Source of the DNA: Candidatus Effluviviaceae Genus I sp.
GTDB taxonomy: Bacteria > Joyebacterota > Joyebacteria > Joyebacterales > Joyebacteraceae
DNA length: 64,000 nucleotides
Reading direction: 5' to 3'
NCBI GenBank assembly: GCA_016867725.1
Contig: VGIX01000003.1
Location: 1 to 64,000, forward strand
The notes under the pieces were generated by a model. The model was not told where the DNA came from. It saw only the letters and a program-made list of their open reading frames with translations, and did no database searches. A program made the position numbers and the translations under genes. Below are positions 16,976-25,855 of this stretch, in pieces. Numbering within the stretch: the first letter of the stretch is position 1; the number at the start of each line of letters is the position of its first letter.

Positions 16976-19612
16976 ATGCCCCTCGACGAGGCCACGGAGC
17001 TCACGCCGATGATGCGGCAGTACACGCGCATCAAGGCGGAGCACAGGGACGCCGTCCTGCTCTTCAGGATGGGCGACTTCTACGAGACCTTCTTCGAGGA
17101 CGCGAAGACCGTGTCGCGCGTCCTCGGCCTTGCGCTCACCACGCGCGACAAGGGTAGCGCGCGCCCCGTGCCGCTGGCCGGCGTTCCGCATCACGCGCTC
17201 GAGACCTACCTCGCGCGGCTCGTCGCGGCGGGCCACAAGGTGGCCATCTGCGACCAGGTCGAGGACCCGCGCGCGGCGAAGGGGCTCGTCAGGCGCGAGG
17301 TGACGGAGGTCATCACGCCGGGCACCGTCCTGTCGGCGTCGATGCTGAGCGAGAAGAGGGCGAGCTGCCTCGTCGCGCTCCTTCCCTGGGGAACCACCGT
17401 CGGCTTCGCGAGGCTCGATCCCTCGACGGGCGAGTTCACGGTCTCGGAGCACGCGCCGGACGAGGTCAGGCGCGAGGTCCTGCGGGCCGACGCCGCCGAG
17501 ATCCTCGTGCCGGAGGGCAGGGCGGACGGACCGCCGCTCGCCTCGCTCCTTTCCGAGATCCCCGGCGTCGTCGTGACGAGGCTGCCGGACTGGGAGTTCG
17601 GCCGCGGCCCGGCGGCGCAGACGCTCGCGGAGCACTTCGGGGTGGCGAACCTCGACGCGTTCGGCCTCGCGGGTCTCACCGAGGGGATCGGCGCGGCGGG
17701 CGCGGCCCTGCGCTACCTCAAGGACCTCAAGCGGCGCGACCTCAGGCAGATCACGTCGGTGCGGCGGATCGCCCGTTCCGACCACATGGTGCTCGACGAG
17801 ACGACGCAGCGGAACCTCGAGCTCGTCGAGCCGCTCGAGCAGGGTCTGCCGGGAGCGACGCTCCTCGGCGCGCTCGACCGCACGACGTCGCCGATGGGCG
17901 CGCGGCTTCTCAGGCAGTGGATCCTCTATCCTCTCGTGGACGCGGCGCGCATCGCCGACAGGCTCGCCGCCGTCGAGAGCTTCGTGGGGCGGCACGCGGT
18001 GGCGCGCGGGCTCGCCGAGACCGTGGGGGAGCTCTGCGACGTCGCGAGGGTGACGGGGCGCGTCGGCTCCGGGCACGCCGGACCCCGCGACCTCGCCGCG
18101 CTCAGGCGGTCGATCGAGCTCCTTCCCGCCGTCCGCGACGGCCTCGCGGCGTTCGGATCCGCCGCGCTCGCGGCGCGCGCCGCGGCGATCCCGGACCTCG
18201 CCCCGGCCGCGGCCGTCATCGCCGGCGCGATCGTGGACAACCCGCCGCCGAGCCTGAGGGAGGGCGGGGTCATCCGCGACGGGCACGACGCACGGCTCGA
18301 CGAGCTGCGGGAGATCGCGCGCTCCGGCAAGGGCTGGATCGCGAAGCTCCAGGCCGCCGAGCGTGGGCGAACCGGCATCCCGAACCTCAAGGTCGGCTAC
18401 AACAGGGTCTTCGGCTACTACATCGAGGTCACGAACCCGTCCCTGCATCTCGTGCCGCCGGACTACGCGCCGAGACAGACGCTCGTGAGCGGGGCCCGCT
18501 TCGTCACGCCCGAGCTCAAGGAGCGCGAGGCGAGCGTCCTCACCGCCGAGGAGGACATGCTCCGCCTCGAGCAGGAGCTCTTCGCGGGCGCGCGGGAGCG
18601 CGTCGCGGGGTTCACCGCGGAGCTCCGGGCGGCCTCGGACGCGCTCGCGGAGATCGACGCGCTTCTCTCCCTGGCGTCGGCGGCCGTCGAGGGCCGCTAC
18701 GTGCGCCCGGTCGTGGACGACGGCGACGCGATCGTCGTTTCGGAGGGACGCCACCCGGTCGTCGAGAGGCTGCTCGAGGCCGGCGGGTTCGTGCCGAACG
18801 ACGTCACGCTCGACCGCTCCGGCCGGCAGGTCCTTCTCATCACGGGCCCGAACATGGCGGGCAAGTCCACGTACCTGCGGCAGACGGCGCTCATCGCCAT
18901 CATGGCCCAGATGGGGTCGTTCGTCCCGGCGGCCGACGCCCGCATCGGCCTCGTCGACAGGGTCTTCACGAGGATCGGCGCCACCGACGCGCTGGCGAGG
19001 GGCCGCAGCACGTTCCTCGTGGAGATGAGCGAGACGGCCAACATCCTCCGGAACGCGACGGAGCGGAGCCTCGTCCTCCTCGACGAGGTCGGGCGCGGAA
19101 CGAGCACGTTCGACGGGCTCGCGATCGCGTGGGCCGTGACCGAGCATCTGCACGACGCGTCCGGCGCGCGCCCGCGCACGCTGTTCGCGACGCACTACCA
19201 CGAGCTCACGGAGCTTGCGGACGTGCTTCCCGGCGTGAAGAACATGAACGTCCTCGTGCAGGACACGGGGGAGACGGTCGTGTTCCTGAGGAGGATCGTC
19301 CCCGGTGCCGCCGACCAGAGCTACGGCGTCCACGTCGCCCGACTTGCAGGCATGCCGGAGTCGGTCGTGGTGCGCGCGCAAGAGGTCCTCAGGAACCTCG
19401 AGTCGTCGCAGTACACGCCGGACGCCGTCCCGCGCCTCGCGGGCGGCGAGCACGGCCCGCTCTCGTCGGGCGGGGCGCAGCTCGGGCTGTTCGAGGCGCC
19501 GGCGTCCGAGGTCGAGCGGAGGCTCGCCGAGATCGACATTGACCGCATGACGCCGATGGACGCGCTCGCGACGCTGGCCGAGCTCAAGAAGCGGGGGCAG
19601 GGTGAGCGCTAG
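16976..19612 (+). CDS. mutS: DNA mismatch repair protein MutS
   Basis: Mismatch-recognition ATPase, 878 residues. Domain I has the mismatch-probing MGDFYETFFEDA with Phe and Glu; the clamp and lever domains follow (about 250-570); the ATPase domain has GPNMAGKSTYLRQT (Walker A), STFLVEMSETANIL, LLDEVGRGTSTFDGLAIAW (Walker B region) and ATHYHELTELA. It lacks the short MutS2 Smr domain. ATG 16976 follows a GGGAAG. It overlaps mutL by 11 nt, so MutS and MutL are made from one message. Confidence 0.98.
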   Translation: MPLDEATELTPMMRQYTRIKAEHRDAVLLFRMGDFYETFFEDAKTVSRVLGLALTTRDKGSARPVPLAGVPHHALETYLARLVAAGHKVAICDQVEDPRAAKGLVRREVTEVITPGTVLSASMLSEKRASCLVALLPWGTTVGFARLDPSTGEFTVSEHAPDEVRREVLRADAAEILVPEGRADGPPLASLLSEIPGVVVTRLPDWEFGRGPAAQTLAEHFGVANLDAFGLAGLTEGIGAAGAALRYLKDLKRRDLRQITSVRRIARSDHMVLDETTQRNLELVEPLEQGLPGATLLGALDRTTSPMGARLLRQWILYPLVDAARIADRLAAVESFVGRHAVARGLAETVGELCDVARVTGRVGSGHAGPRDLAALRRSIELLPAVRDGLAAFGSAALAARAAAIPDLAPAAAVIAGAIVDNPPPSLREGGVIRDGHDARLDELREIARSGKGWIAKLQAAERGRTGIPNLKVGYNRVFGYYIEVTNPSLHLVPPDYAPRQTLVSGARFVTPELKEREASVLTAEEDMLRLEQELFAGARERVAGFTAELRAASDALAEIDALLSLASAAVEGRYVRPVVDDGDAIVVSEGRHPVVERLLEAGGFVPNDVTLDRSGRQVLLITGPNMAGKSTYLRQTALIAIMAQMGSFVPAADARIGLVDRVFTRIGATDALARGRSTFLVEMSETANILRNATERSLVLLDEVGRGTSTFDGLAIAWAVTEHLHDASGARPRTLFATHYHELTELADVLPGVKNMNVLVQDTGETVVFLRRIVPGAADQSYGVHVARLAGMPESVVVRAQEVLRNLESSQYTPDAVPRLAGGEHGPLSSGGAQLGLFEAPASEVERRLAEIDIDRMTPMDALATLAELKKRGQGER

Positions 19613-21362
19613 GATCAGGGTCCTCTCGGAGTCCGTGTCGAACCGCATCGCCGCGGGCGAGGTGATCGAGGGACCGTTCTCCGTCGTGAAGGAGCTCGTG
19701 GAGAACGCGCTGGACGCGGGGGCGGGCGCGATCGCCATCGAGGTGAAGGGCGGGGGGAGCGACCTCGTCCGCGTCTCCGACGACGGCAGCGGCATGGGCA
19801 GGGAGGACGCGGTCGCCGCGTTCGAGCGGTTCGCCACGAGCAAGCTCGCGGAAGCCCACGACCTCGCGGCCGTCTCGACGCTCGGCTTCCGGGGCGAGGC
19901 GCTTCCGAGCATCGCGTCCGTGTCGCGGGTGCGGCTCATCACCTGTGAGGAGGGCGCGTCCGAGGGCACGGAGGTCTCGCTGGTCGCAGGCGCGGTCCGC
20001 GACGTCCGCCCCGCCGCCCGCGCCCGCGGGACGACGGTTGAGGTCTCGTCGCTCTTCTTCAACACGCCGGCGCGACGCAAGTTCCTGCGCAGCGACCGCA
20101 GCGAGACCGCGCGGGTCCTGGACCTCGTGGGCGAGTACGCCGTGACGTACCCGGAGGTGCGCTTCGACGTCGCGGTGGACGGAAGGGCGGCCCTCGAGCT
20201 CCTGCCGTCCGAGGACCTCTCCGAGCGCGTCGCCGGCCTCGTGGGCGCGTCGGTCGCGGGCGCGCTGGTCCCGGTCGTCGCCGAGGAGGGCCTCTGCGCC
20301 GTGCGCGGCCTCGTCGGACGGCCCTCGATCGCGCGGCCGCGCCCGAGCGAGCAGCTCACGGCGGTCAACCGCCGCCCCGTGAGGAGCAGGCTCCTCGCCG
20401 CCGCGATCCGGTCGGCGTACGGCGAGCTCCTGCCGCGCGACCGGCACCCCGTCGTGTTCCTCCTGATCGACGTCGCGGGGGACGCCCTCGACGTCAACGT
20501 GCACCCGACGAAGCGCGAGGTGAGGTTCGGAGACTCGCGCGCCGTCTTCGCGCTCGTGGAGCGCGCCGTGCGCGAGGCGCTCCTCGGCGTCCAGGCGGCG
20601 CCGGCGGCCGGCCGCCCGTGGGGCGACGGCGCCGAGGTCCGGGCGGGGCAACCGGCGGGAGGCGCCGCGACGGCGGGTGAGCTTCCGCTCGCGGCGGCCG
20701 AGTCGATGGCGCCGTGGGGGGCGCCGCCGGGCGGGACGGGACGCGCGGACGCCGGGGAGGAGCTCCCCAGAGAGGCCGCCGAGGGCCCGCAGGACGCGAA
20801 GTTCTGGCAGCTCCACGGGCAGTACGTGTTCGTGCAGACGCGCGAGGGCGTGCTCGTGATCGACCAGCACGCGGCGCACGAGCGCGTCATCTACGAAGAG
20901 GCCCTTCGCAGGCTGTCCGGCACGGCCGAGAGCGGACCGAGCCAGCAGCTTCTGTTCCCGGTCGTCGTCGAGCTCTCGCCGGGGGAGTGGCAGAGCTACG
21001 AAGGCGCCCGCCCGCTCCTCGAGCGGCTGGGGTTCGCAACGCGCCCGATGAGCGGGCGCACCGTGCTCCTCGAGGCCGCGCCGGGCGCGTTCCCGCGGTG
21101 GCCGCACGACCGCATCCTCCACGACATCCTCGCCGACCTGCCGGGCGGCACGAGCGCCGTGAGGGACATCGTCGAGAGCATCGCGAGGACGATGGCCTGC
21201 AAGGCGGCGATCAAGGCCGGCGACCCGATGAAGCCGGACGAGATGCGCGCGCTCGTGGACCAGCTCTTCGCGACGGCGCTGCCGCAGGCCTGTCCGCACG
21301 GAAGACCGACCTTCATGCGGATCACGCTCGCCGAGTTCGACAGGAGGTTCGGGCGAACATGA
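19602..21362 (+). CDS. mutL: DNA mismatch repair protein MutL with endonuclease motif
   Basis: GHKL ATPase linking MutS to strand incision. N-terminal motifs: NRIAAGEVIEGPFSVVKELV, LDAGAGAIAIEV, DDGSGM, TLGFRGEALPSI; a variable Pro/Gly/Ala linker (about 325-385); and a C-terminal dimer domain. The C-terminus holds DQHAAHERVIYE, which fits DQHA(X)2E(X)4E, together with ACKAAI and CPHGRP metal-site motifs, so this MutL should nick DNA itself and the organism need not have MutH. GTG 19602 lies inside the mutS end. 586 residues. Confidence 0.97.
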   Translation: MSARIRVLSESVSNRIAAGEVIEGPFSVVKELVENALDAGAGAIAIEVKGGGSDLVRVSDDGSGMGREDAVAAFERFATSKLAEAHDLAAVSTLGFRGEALPSIASVSRVRLITCEEGASEGTEVSLVAGAVRDVRPAARARGTTVEVSSLFFNTPARRKFLRSDRSETARVLDLVGEYAVTYPEVRFDVAVDGRAALELLPSEDLSERVAGLVGASVAGALVPVVAEEGLCAVRGLVGRPSIARPRPSEQLTAVNRRPVRSRLLAAAIRSAYGELLPRDRHPVVFLLIDVAGDALDVNVHPTKREVRFGDSRAVFALVERAVREALLGVQAAPAAGRPWGDGAEVRAGQPAGGAATAGELPLAAAESMAPWGAPPGGTGRADAGEELPREAAEGPQDAKFWQLHGQYVFVQTREGVLVIDQHAAHERVIYEEALRRLSGTAESGPSQQLLFPVVVELSPGEWQSYEGARPLLERLGFATRPMSGRTVLLEAAPGAFPRWPHDRILHDILADLPGGTSAVRDIVESIARTMACKAAIKAGDPMKPDEMRALVDQLFATALPQACPHGRPTFMRITLAEFDRRFGRT

Positions 21363-22390
21363 GCGCCGGGACGACGGCGGTCGCGGAGCCCGAGGTCGAG
21401 CCGCGGTGCGCGGAGCGGCCGGCGCGCGAGGCGTCGCGCCGCGGGGCGGTGCTCACCGTCGTCGGGCCGACGGCGGTGGGAAAGACCGGCGTCGCGATCG
21501 CGGTGGCGCGCACGCTCGGCGGCGAGATCGTGTCGGCGGACTCGCGCCAGGTGTACCGCGGGATGGACATCGGCACGGCGAAGCCGACACGCGAGGAGCA
21601 GGCGCAGGTCCGCCACCACCTCATCGACATCGTGGAGCCCTGCGAGCGGTACGACGCGGCGCGCTTCGCGGCGGACGCGGAGGCGGCCATCTCGCGACTG
21701 CTCCGCGAGGGCGTCACGCCCATCGTGGTCGGCGGGACGGGATTCTACCTGGCGTCGCTCTTCGAGGGGCTCTTCGAGGCGCCGCCGCGCGACGAGTCGG
21801 TCCGCGCCGAGCTCGAGCGACGGCTGGCGGACGTGGGGCCCGAGGCGCTCCACGAGGAGCTGGAACGCGCGGACCCCAGGGCCGCCGCGAGGATCCACCG
21901 GCGCGACGGGGGCCGGGTCGTGCGAGCCCTCGAGCTCTTCCGGACCACGGCGAGAACGCTCTCGGAATGGCACGCCGGTCCCCGCAGGGTTCCCGCGTAC
22001 GAGCCGCTCTACGTCGTCCTCACCATGGCGCGCCTGCCGCTGCGCGAGCGCATCGGGCGCAGGGTGGACGCGATGATGCGGGCGGGGTTTCCCCGGGAGG
22101 TCGCGTCGCTCCGCGCCGCGGGGAGACTCCTCCCGGGCATGCCGGCGGCAAGCGCCGTCGGATACCGCGAGCTCCTCGAGTTGGGCGAGCGCGGCGGTGA
22201 CGCGCTCGCGGAGGCGGTCGAGCGGATCAAGACGAGCACGAGACGATACGCGAAGCGTCAGCTCACGTGGTTCCGATCGCTGCCCACGGCGCGGTGGCTC
22301 GACGCGGGCGAGCTCGGAGCGGAGGCAACGGCCGCGGAGATCGTGCGCCTCGCCCGGGCGGGAAACGCCTTGACAGGCGGTGAGCCCTGA
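21359..22390 (+). CDS. miaA: tRNA dimethylallyltransferase
   Basis: Transfers dimethylallyl from DMAPP to A37 of UNN-decoding tRNAs, making the substrate for MiaB (13173-14474) from the product of the IspH pathway. The 343-residue product has the P-loop VVGPTAVGKTGVA after a 30-residue N-terminal extension, SADSRQVYRGMDIGTAKPT, VGGTGFYL, and the C-terminal QLTWFRS. ATG 21359 overlaps the mutL stop (ATGA). mutS-mutL-miaA is a frequent gene order; no hfq follows here. The promoter of the downstream tRNA lies in its last codons. Confidence 0.96.
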   Translation: MSAGTTAVAEPEVEPRCAERPAREASRRGAVLTVVGPTAVGKTGVAIAVARTLGGEIVSADSRQVYRGMDIGTAKPTREEQAQVRHHLIDIVEPCERYDAARFAADAEAAISRLLREGVTPIVVGGTGFYLASLFEGLFEAPPRDESVRAELERRLADVGPEALHEELERADPRAAARIHRRDGGRVVRALELFRTTARTLSEWHAGPRRVPAYEPLYVVLTMARLPLRERIGRRVDAMMRAGFPREVASLRAAGRLLPGMPAASAVGYRELLELGERGGDALAEAVERIKTSTRRYAKRQLTWFRSLPTARWLDAGELGAEATAAEIVRLARAGNALTGGEP

Positions 22391-22398
22391 GGTATGCA
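22370..22398 (+). promoter_or_regulatory. Promoter of tRNA-Gly(CCC)
   Basis: Consensus TTGACA (22370-22375), a 17-bp spacer and TATGCA (22393-22398), overlapping the end of miaA. Predicted start about 20 nt before the tRNA. Confidence 0.6.
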
Positions 22399-22425
22399 TG
22401 GGGCAGGCAGACTGGCGCATTCCGA

Positions 22426-22501
22426 GCGGGCATAACTCAGCTGGTAGAGTATCAGCTTCCCAAGCTGAGAGTCGCGGGTTCGAATCCCGTTGCCCGCTCC
22501 A
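22426..22501 (+). tRNA. tRNA-Gly, anticodon CCC
   Basis: A 76-nt cloverleaf. Acceptor arm GCGGGCA/TGCCCGC pairs fully; D-arm ACTCAGCTGGTAGAGT; anticodon stem TCAGC/GCTGA with loop TTCCCAA; T-arm GCGGGTTCGAATCCCGT; CCA is encoded (22499-22501). It reads GGG codons. The final A is the first base of an ATG that opens the next frame, which is one reason to place the next gene's start further down. Confidence 0.97.
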
Positions 22502-22563
22502 TGTTACGCCCCGGAGCGGCGCGGCCCTCGCCGGCGCGCCGCCGGGGCCCCCCGGAGGACCTC

Positions 22564-23865
22564 GTGCGGGTGCTCGGCGTGCGGCCAGGCACAGCGGCCG
22601 CGCGGGCGGGGTTCCTGGCGGACGACGACCTGATCGCCGTGGATGGGCGTCCGGTCCACGATTCGCTCGATCTCGCGTTCGCGCTCGGCTGCGCTGAGAG
22701 CGGGACCGTCGCGTGCGCGCTCGCGCGAGACGGCGCCGTGACGGAGGTCGCGCTCCCGACGGAGGGCCCGGCCGACCTCGGCGTTGATTTCGCGCCCGAC
22801 GAGACCCGCACGTGCGGGAACCGGTGCATCTTCTGCTTCGTCGATCAGCTGCCCCGCGGACTCCGGAGAAGCCTGTACGTCAAGGACGAGGACTACAGGC
22901 TCTCGTTCGCCTACGGCAACTACATCACGCTGACGAATCTCTCGCCCGCGGACTACGCGCGCATCGCTGAGCAGCGCCTGTCGCCGCTCTACGTCTCGGT
23001 CCACGCGACCGACGACGCCGTGCGTCGCCGGATGCTGGGGAACCCGAAGGCGCCGTCGATCCTCGCGTCGCTGCGGCGACTCGGGGACGCTCGCGTCGAG
23101 GTCCACGCACAGATCGTCGTCTGCCCGGGCGTCAACGACGGCGCCGCGTTCGAGCGGACGCTCGACGATCTGCTCGCGCTTCCGTCGGTCGTGCGCTCGA
23201 TCGCGGTCGTCCCCGTCGGGCTGACGGCCCACCGCGCGGGGCTGCCCGACGCACGGCCGGTCGCGCCCGCGCTCGCCGCCGCGCTCGCCGACTCGGTGGA
23301 GCGGCGTCAGCCGGCGCTGCGGGCCGAGCGGGGAAGCGCGGTCGTGTTCGCGGCCGACGAGCTGTACCTCGTGGCGGGGCGGGAGCTCCCGTCCTTCGAG
23401 AGCTACGAGGAGTTCCCGCAGATCGAGAACGGCGTCGGGCTGCTCAGGAGGTTCGAGGCGGACCTCGCGGAGCGGGCCGCCGAGCTTCGCGGCCTCGTGG
23501 CGAAGCCCCTCCATCTCGCGATCGTCACGGGCACGATCGCCGCGCCGTTCATCGAGAGGGCCGTGAGGACCGCGCTCGCCGCCGCGGCGCCCGTGACGGC
23601 GCGCGTTGTGTCCGTCGGGAACTCGCTTTTCGGCCCGAGCGTCACCGTGGCGGGGCTCCTGCCGGGACGCGACCTGGCCCGGGGCGTCGCGGAGGCCGGG
23701 GCGGCCGACCTGATCCTCGTCCCCGGCGAGGCCTTCAACGAGGACGGTCTCACGCTCGACGGCATGACCATCGCCGACATCGCCGCGGGGAGAACGAACG
23801 TATCGGCCGTCCACGACGTGGTCTCGGCCCTCCTCGAAGCCGCCCGCGGCGGCGGGACGGAGTGA
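22564..23865 (+). CDS. DUF512 family PDZ/radical-SAM-like protein
   Basis: A 433-residue protein with an N-terminal PDZ-like domain (VRPGTAAARAGFLADDDLIA, about 5-65), then the cysteine motif CGNRCIFCFVDQ (CxxxCxxC, radical-SAM type) followed by YVKDEDYRLSFAYGNYIT, and a C-terminal DUF512 domain. Biochemical function of the family is not established to my knowledge. GTG 22564 is preferred because GGAGG (22554-22558) lies 5 nt upstream and because ATG 22501 overlaps the tRNA. DUF512 genes often sit beside der, as here (3 nt apart). Confidence 0.85.
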   Translation: MRVLGVRPGTAAARAGFLADDDLIAVDGRPVHDSLDLAFALGCAESGTVACALARDGAVTEVALPTEGPADLGVDFAPDETRTCGNRCIFCFVDQLPRGLRRSLYVKDEDYRLSFAYGNYITLTNLSPADYARIAEQRLSPLYVSVHATDDAVRRRMLGNPKAPSILASLRRLGDARVEVHAQIVVCPGVNDGAAFERTLDDLLALPSVVRSIAVVPVGLTAHRAGLPDARPVAPALAAALADSVERRQPALRAERGSAVVFAADELYLVAGRELPSFESYEEFPQIENGVGLLRRFEADLAERAAELRGLVAKPLHLAIVTGTIAAPFIERAVRTALAAAAPVTARVVSVGNSLFGPSVTVAGLLPGRDLARGVAEAGAADLILVPGEAFNEDGLTLDGMTIADIAAGRTNVSAVHDVVSALLEAARGGGTE

Positions 23866-23868
23866 CTC

Positions 23869-25197
23869 GTGGAAGCGAACACCGGTGAGCGGGCGAACCT
23901 CCCCGTCGTCGCGATCGTCGGCCGCCCGAACGTCGGGAAGTCGATGCTCTTCAACCGCATCACGCGCTCCGGCGTGGCCGTCGTGGACGACGAGCCGGGC
24001 GTCACGCGCGACAGGAACTACCGCGAGACCGACTGGAGCGGCCGGCGGTTCGTCGTCGTGGACACGGGCGGCATGCTCCCCGGCGAAGAGGAGGCCATGG
24101 CCGCCATGGTCCGCGCGCAGGCCGAGGCCGCCATCGGCGAGGCCGACGCCGTCGTGCTCGTCGTGGACCGGACGACCGGCCCCACGGTCGTGGACGCCGA
24201 CATCGCCGCGCTCCTCAGGCGCTCCCCGAAGCCCGTCCTCCTCGCCGCCAACAAGGTGGACGCGGGGGAGCACGAGGCGGACGCGCCGGAGTTCTACGCG
24301 CTGGGCCTCGGCGAGCCCCTGCCGGTGTCTGCCCTGCACGGGCGCGGCGTGGGCGACCTGCTCGACCGCCTCGTCGCGATCATCCCGGCGTCGGCCGCGG
24401 CCCCCGAGGAGACAGGCGTGCGCGTGGCCGTCGTCGGCCGCCCGAACGTCGGCAAGTCGTCCCTGGTCAACAGGCTCGTGGGACAGGACGTCGTGATCGT
24501 CCACGGCACGCCGGGCACGACCCGCGACGCGATCGACACCGTCGTCACGTTCGAGGGCGAGCGGTTCGTCCTGATCGACACGGCCGGGCTCCGGCGGAAG
24601 TCGCAGATCGACCGCGGCGTGGAGCTCTGGAGCGCGATGCGCTCGCTCAAGAGCATCGAGCGCGCCGACGTCGCGGTGCTGGTCGCGGACGCCACCGAGG
24701 GCATCGTCGCGCAGGACGCGAGGATCGCGGGGTTCGTCGAAGAGGCGGGGAGGGGTCTCATCGTCGCGTTCAACAAGTGGGACCTCGTCGAGAAGGACTC
24801 CTCCACGGCGGGCATGTACGAGCGCCACGCGCAGACCGAGCTCGCCTTCGTGAGGCACGCGCCGGTCGTGCAGATCTCGGCGCTCACCGGCCAGCGGGTG
24901 AGGAAGGTCCTCTCCCTGGCGCGCGAGGTGCACCGCGAGGCGTCGAAGCGCATCCCGACGCACGACGTGAACCGCGCGATCATGGCCGCGGCAGACCGCC
25001 GTCCGCCGCGGGGCGGCCACCGATCGCACATCCTCTACGCCTCTCAGGTCGGCGTGCGCCCCCCGACGTTCGTGGTCTTCGTGAGCGACCCGGAGGCCGT
25101 CGACCACGCGTACCGCCGCTACCTTGCAAACCAGCTCAGGCGGGAGTATGGTTTCGCCGGCGTGCCCATCCGCATCAACGTGAGGAAGAGACGCTAG
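23869..25197 (+). CDS. der: Ribosome biogenesis GTPase Der (EngA)
   Basis: GTPase needed for 50S subunit maturation. The 442-residue protein has two tandem G domains, each with GRPNVGKS (about residues 18-25 and 190-197), DxxG motifs VDTGGML and IDTAGLRRKSQ, and NKVD/NKWD base-recognition motifs, then a KH-like domain (about 355-440, NRAIMAAADRRPPRG). GTG 23869 is 3 nt after the DUF512 stop. plsY starts 4 nt downstream. Confidence 0.98.
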   Translation: MEANTGERANLPVVAIVGRPNVGKSMLFNRITRSGVAVVDDEPGVTRDRNYRETDWSGRRFVVVDTGGMLPGEEEAMAAMVRAQAEAAIGEADAVVLVVDRTTGPTVVDADIAALLRRSPKPVLLAANKVDAGEHEADAPEFYALGLGEPLPVSALHGRGVGDLLDRLVAIIPASAAAPEETGVRVAVVGRPNVGKSSLVNRLVGQDVVIVHGTPGTTRDAIDTVVTFEGERFVLIDTAGLRRKSQIDRGVELWSAMRSLKSIERADVAVLVADATEGIVAQDARIAGFVEEAGRGLIVAFNKWDLVEKDSSTAGMYERHAQTELAFVRHAPVVQISALTGQRVRKVLSLAREVHREASKRIPTHDVNRAIMAAADRRPPRGGHRSHILYASQVGVRPPTFVVFVSDPEAVDHAYRRYLANQLRREYGFAGVPIRINVRKRR

Positions 25198-25201
25198 GGC
25201 C

Positions 25202-25855
25202 ATGGTGCCGACGCTGCTCGTCGCCGCGCTCTCGTACCTCGTCGGGTCGATCCCGGCGGGCGACATCGCCGCGCGCCTCCGCGGGACGAGCCTGCGCACC
25301 GCCGGGAGCGGGAACCCCGGCTTCACCAACGCCTGGCGCGTTCTTGGTCCCCGCGCCGCCGTCCCGGTACTCATCGCGGACATCGCGAAGGGGGTCGTCG
25401 CGGTGCTCGCGATCGCGCCCGCTCTCGGCGGCGGCTCTCCGCTCGGACCGACGGGCGTTCGGCTCGCGGCGGGCGTCGCGGCGATCGCGGGCCACGCGTG
25501 GCCGGTGTTCGCCGGCTTCCGGGGAGGGAAGGGCGTGGCCACCGCGTGCGGCGTGTTCCTTGCGCTCTCGCCGCTCGCGACGCTCGCGGCGGCGGCGGTC
25601 TGGTGCGCGCTCGTCGCCGCCACACGGTACGTGTCGCTCGGGTCGATCGCGGGAGCGCTCGCGCTGCCGTGGGGCGTCTGGGTCGAGGCGCGGCGGGCCG
25701 GCACGGCGCAGCCCGCGGCGCTCGTGGCCGCCGCGGCCGTCGTGGCGGCGCTCATCGTGGCGAGGCACCGCTCCAACGTCGGACGCCTCCTCGCCGGCAC
25801 GGAGAACCGGTTCGGCGCCGCGCGGCCGGCCGGGCCGAAGGGAGGCGACCGATGA
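25202..25855 (+). CDS. plsY: Acyl-phosphate glycerol-3-phosphate acyltransferase PlsY
   Basis: Integral membrane enzyme making lysophosphatidic acid from acyl-phosphate. The 217-residue product has several hydrophobic helices with the three PlsY motifs: SYLVGSIPAGDIAARL, GSGNPGFTNAWRVLG and AGHAWPVFAGFRGGKGVAT. Its substrate glycerol-3-phosphate comes from GpsA, encoded next (ATGA overlap), and its product feeds PlsC (8277-8879). The C-terminus is Arg/Gly-rich and cytosolic. Confidence 0.96.
   Translation: MVPTLLVAALSYLVGSIPAGDIAARLRGTSLRTAGSGNPGFTNAWRVLGPRAAVPVLIADIAKGVVAVLAIAPALGGGSPLGPTGVRLAAGVAAIAGHAWPVFAGFRGGKGVATACGVFLALSPLATLAAAAVWCALVAATRYVSLGSIAGALALPWGVWVEARRAGTAQPAALVAAAAVVAALIVARHRSNVGRLLAGTENRFGAARPAGPKGGDR

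Noticed and set aside
15905-20890. Very long open frame (1661 codons) on the minus strand opposite lapB, mutS and mutL
   Set aside because: Its product is Arg/Ala/Pro-rich low-complexity sequence without domains; it is the mirror image of GC-rich codon use in the genuine + strand genes. The same holds for long minus frames at 8513-11896 and 22504-26742.
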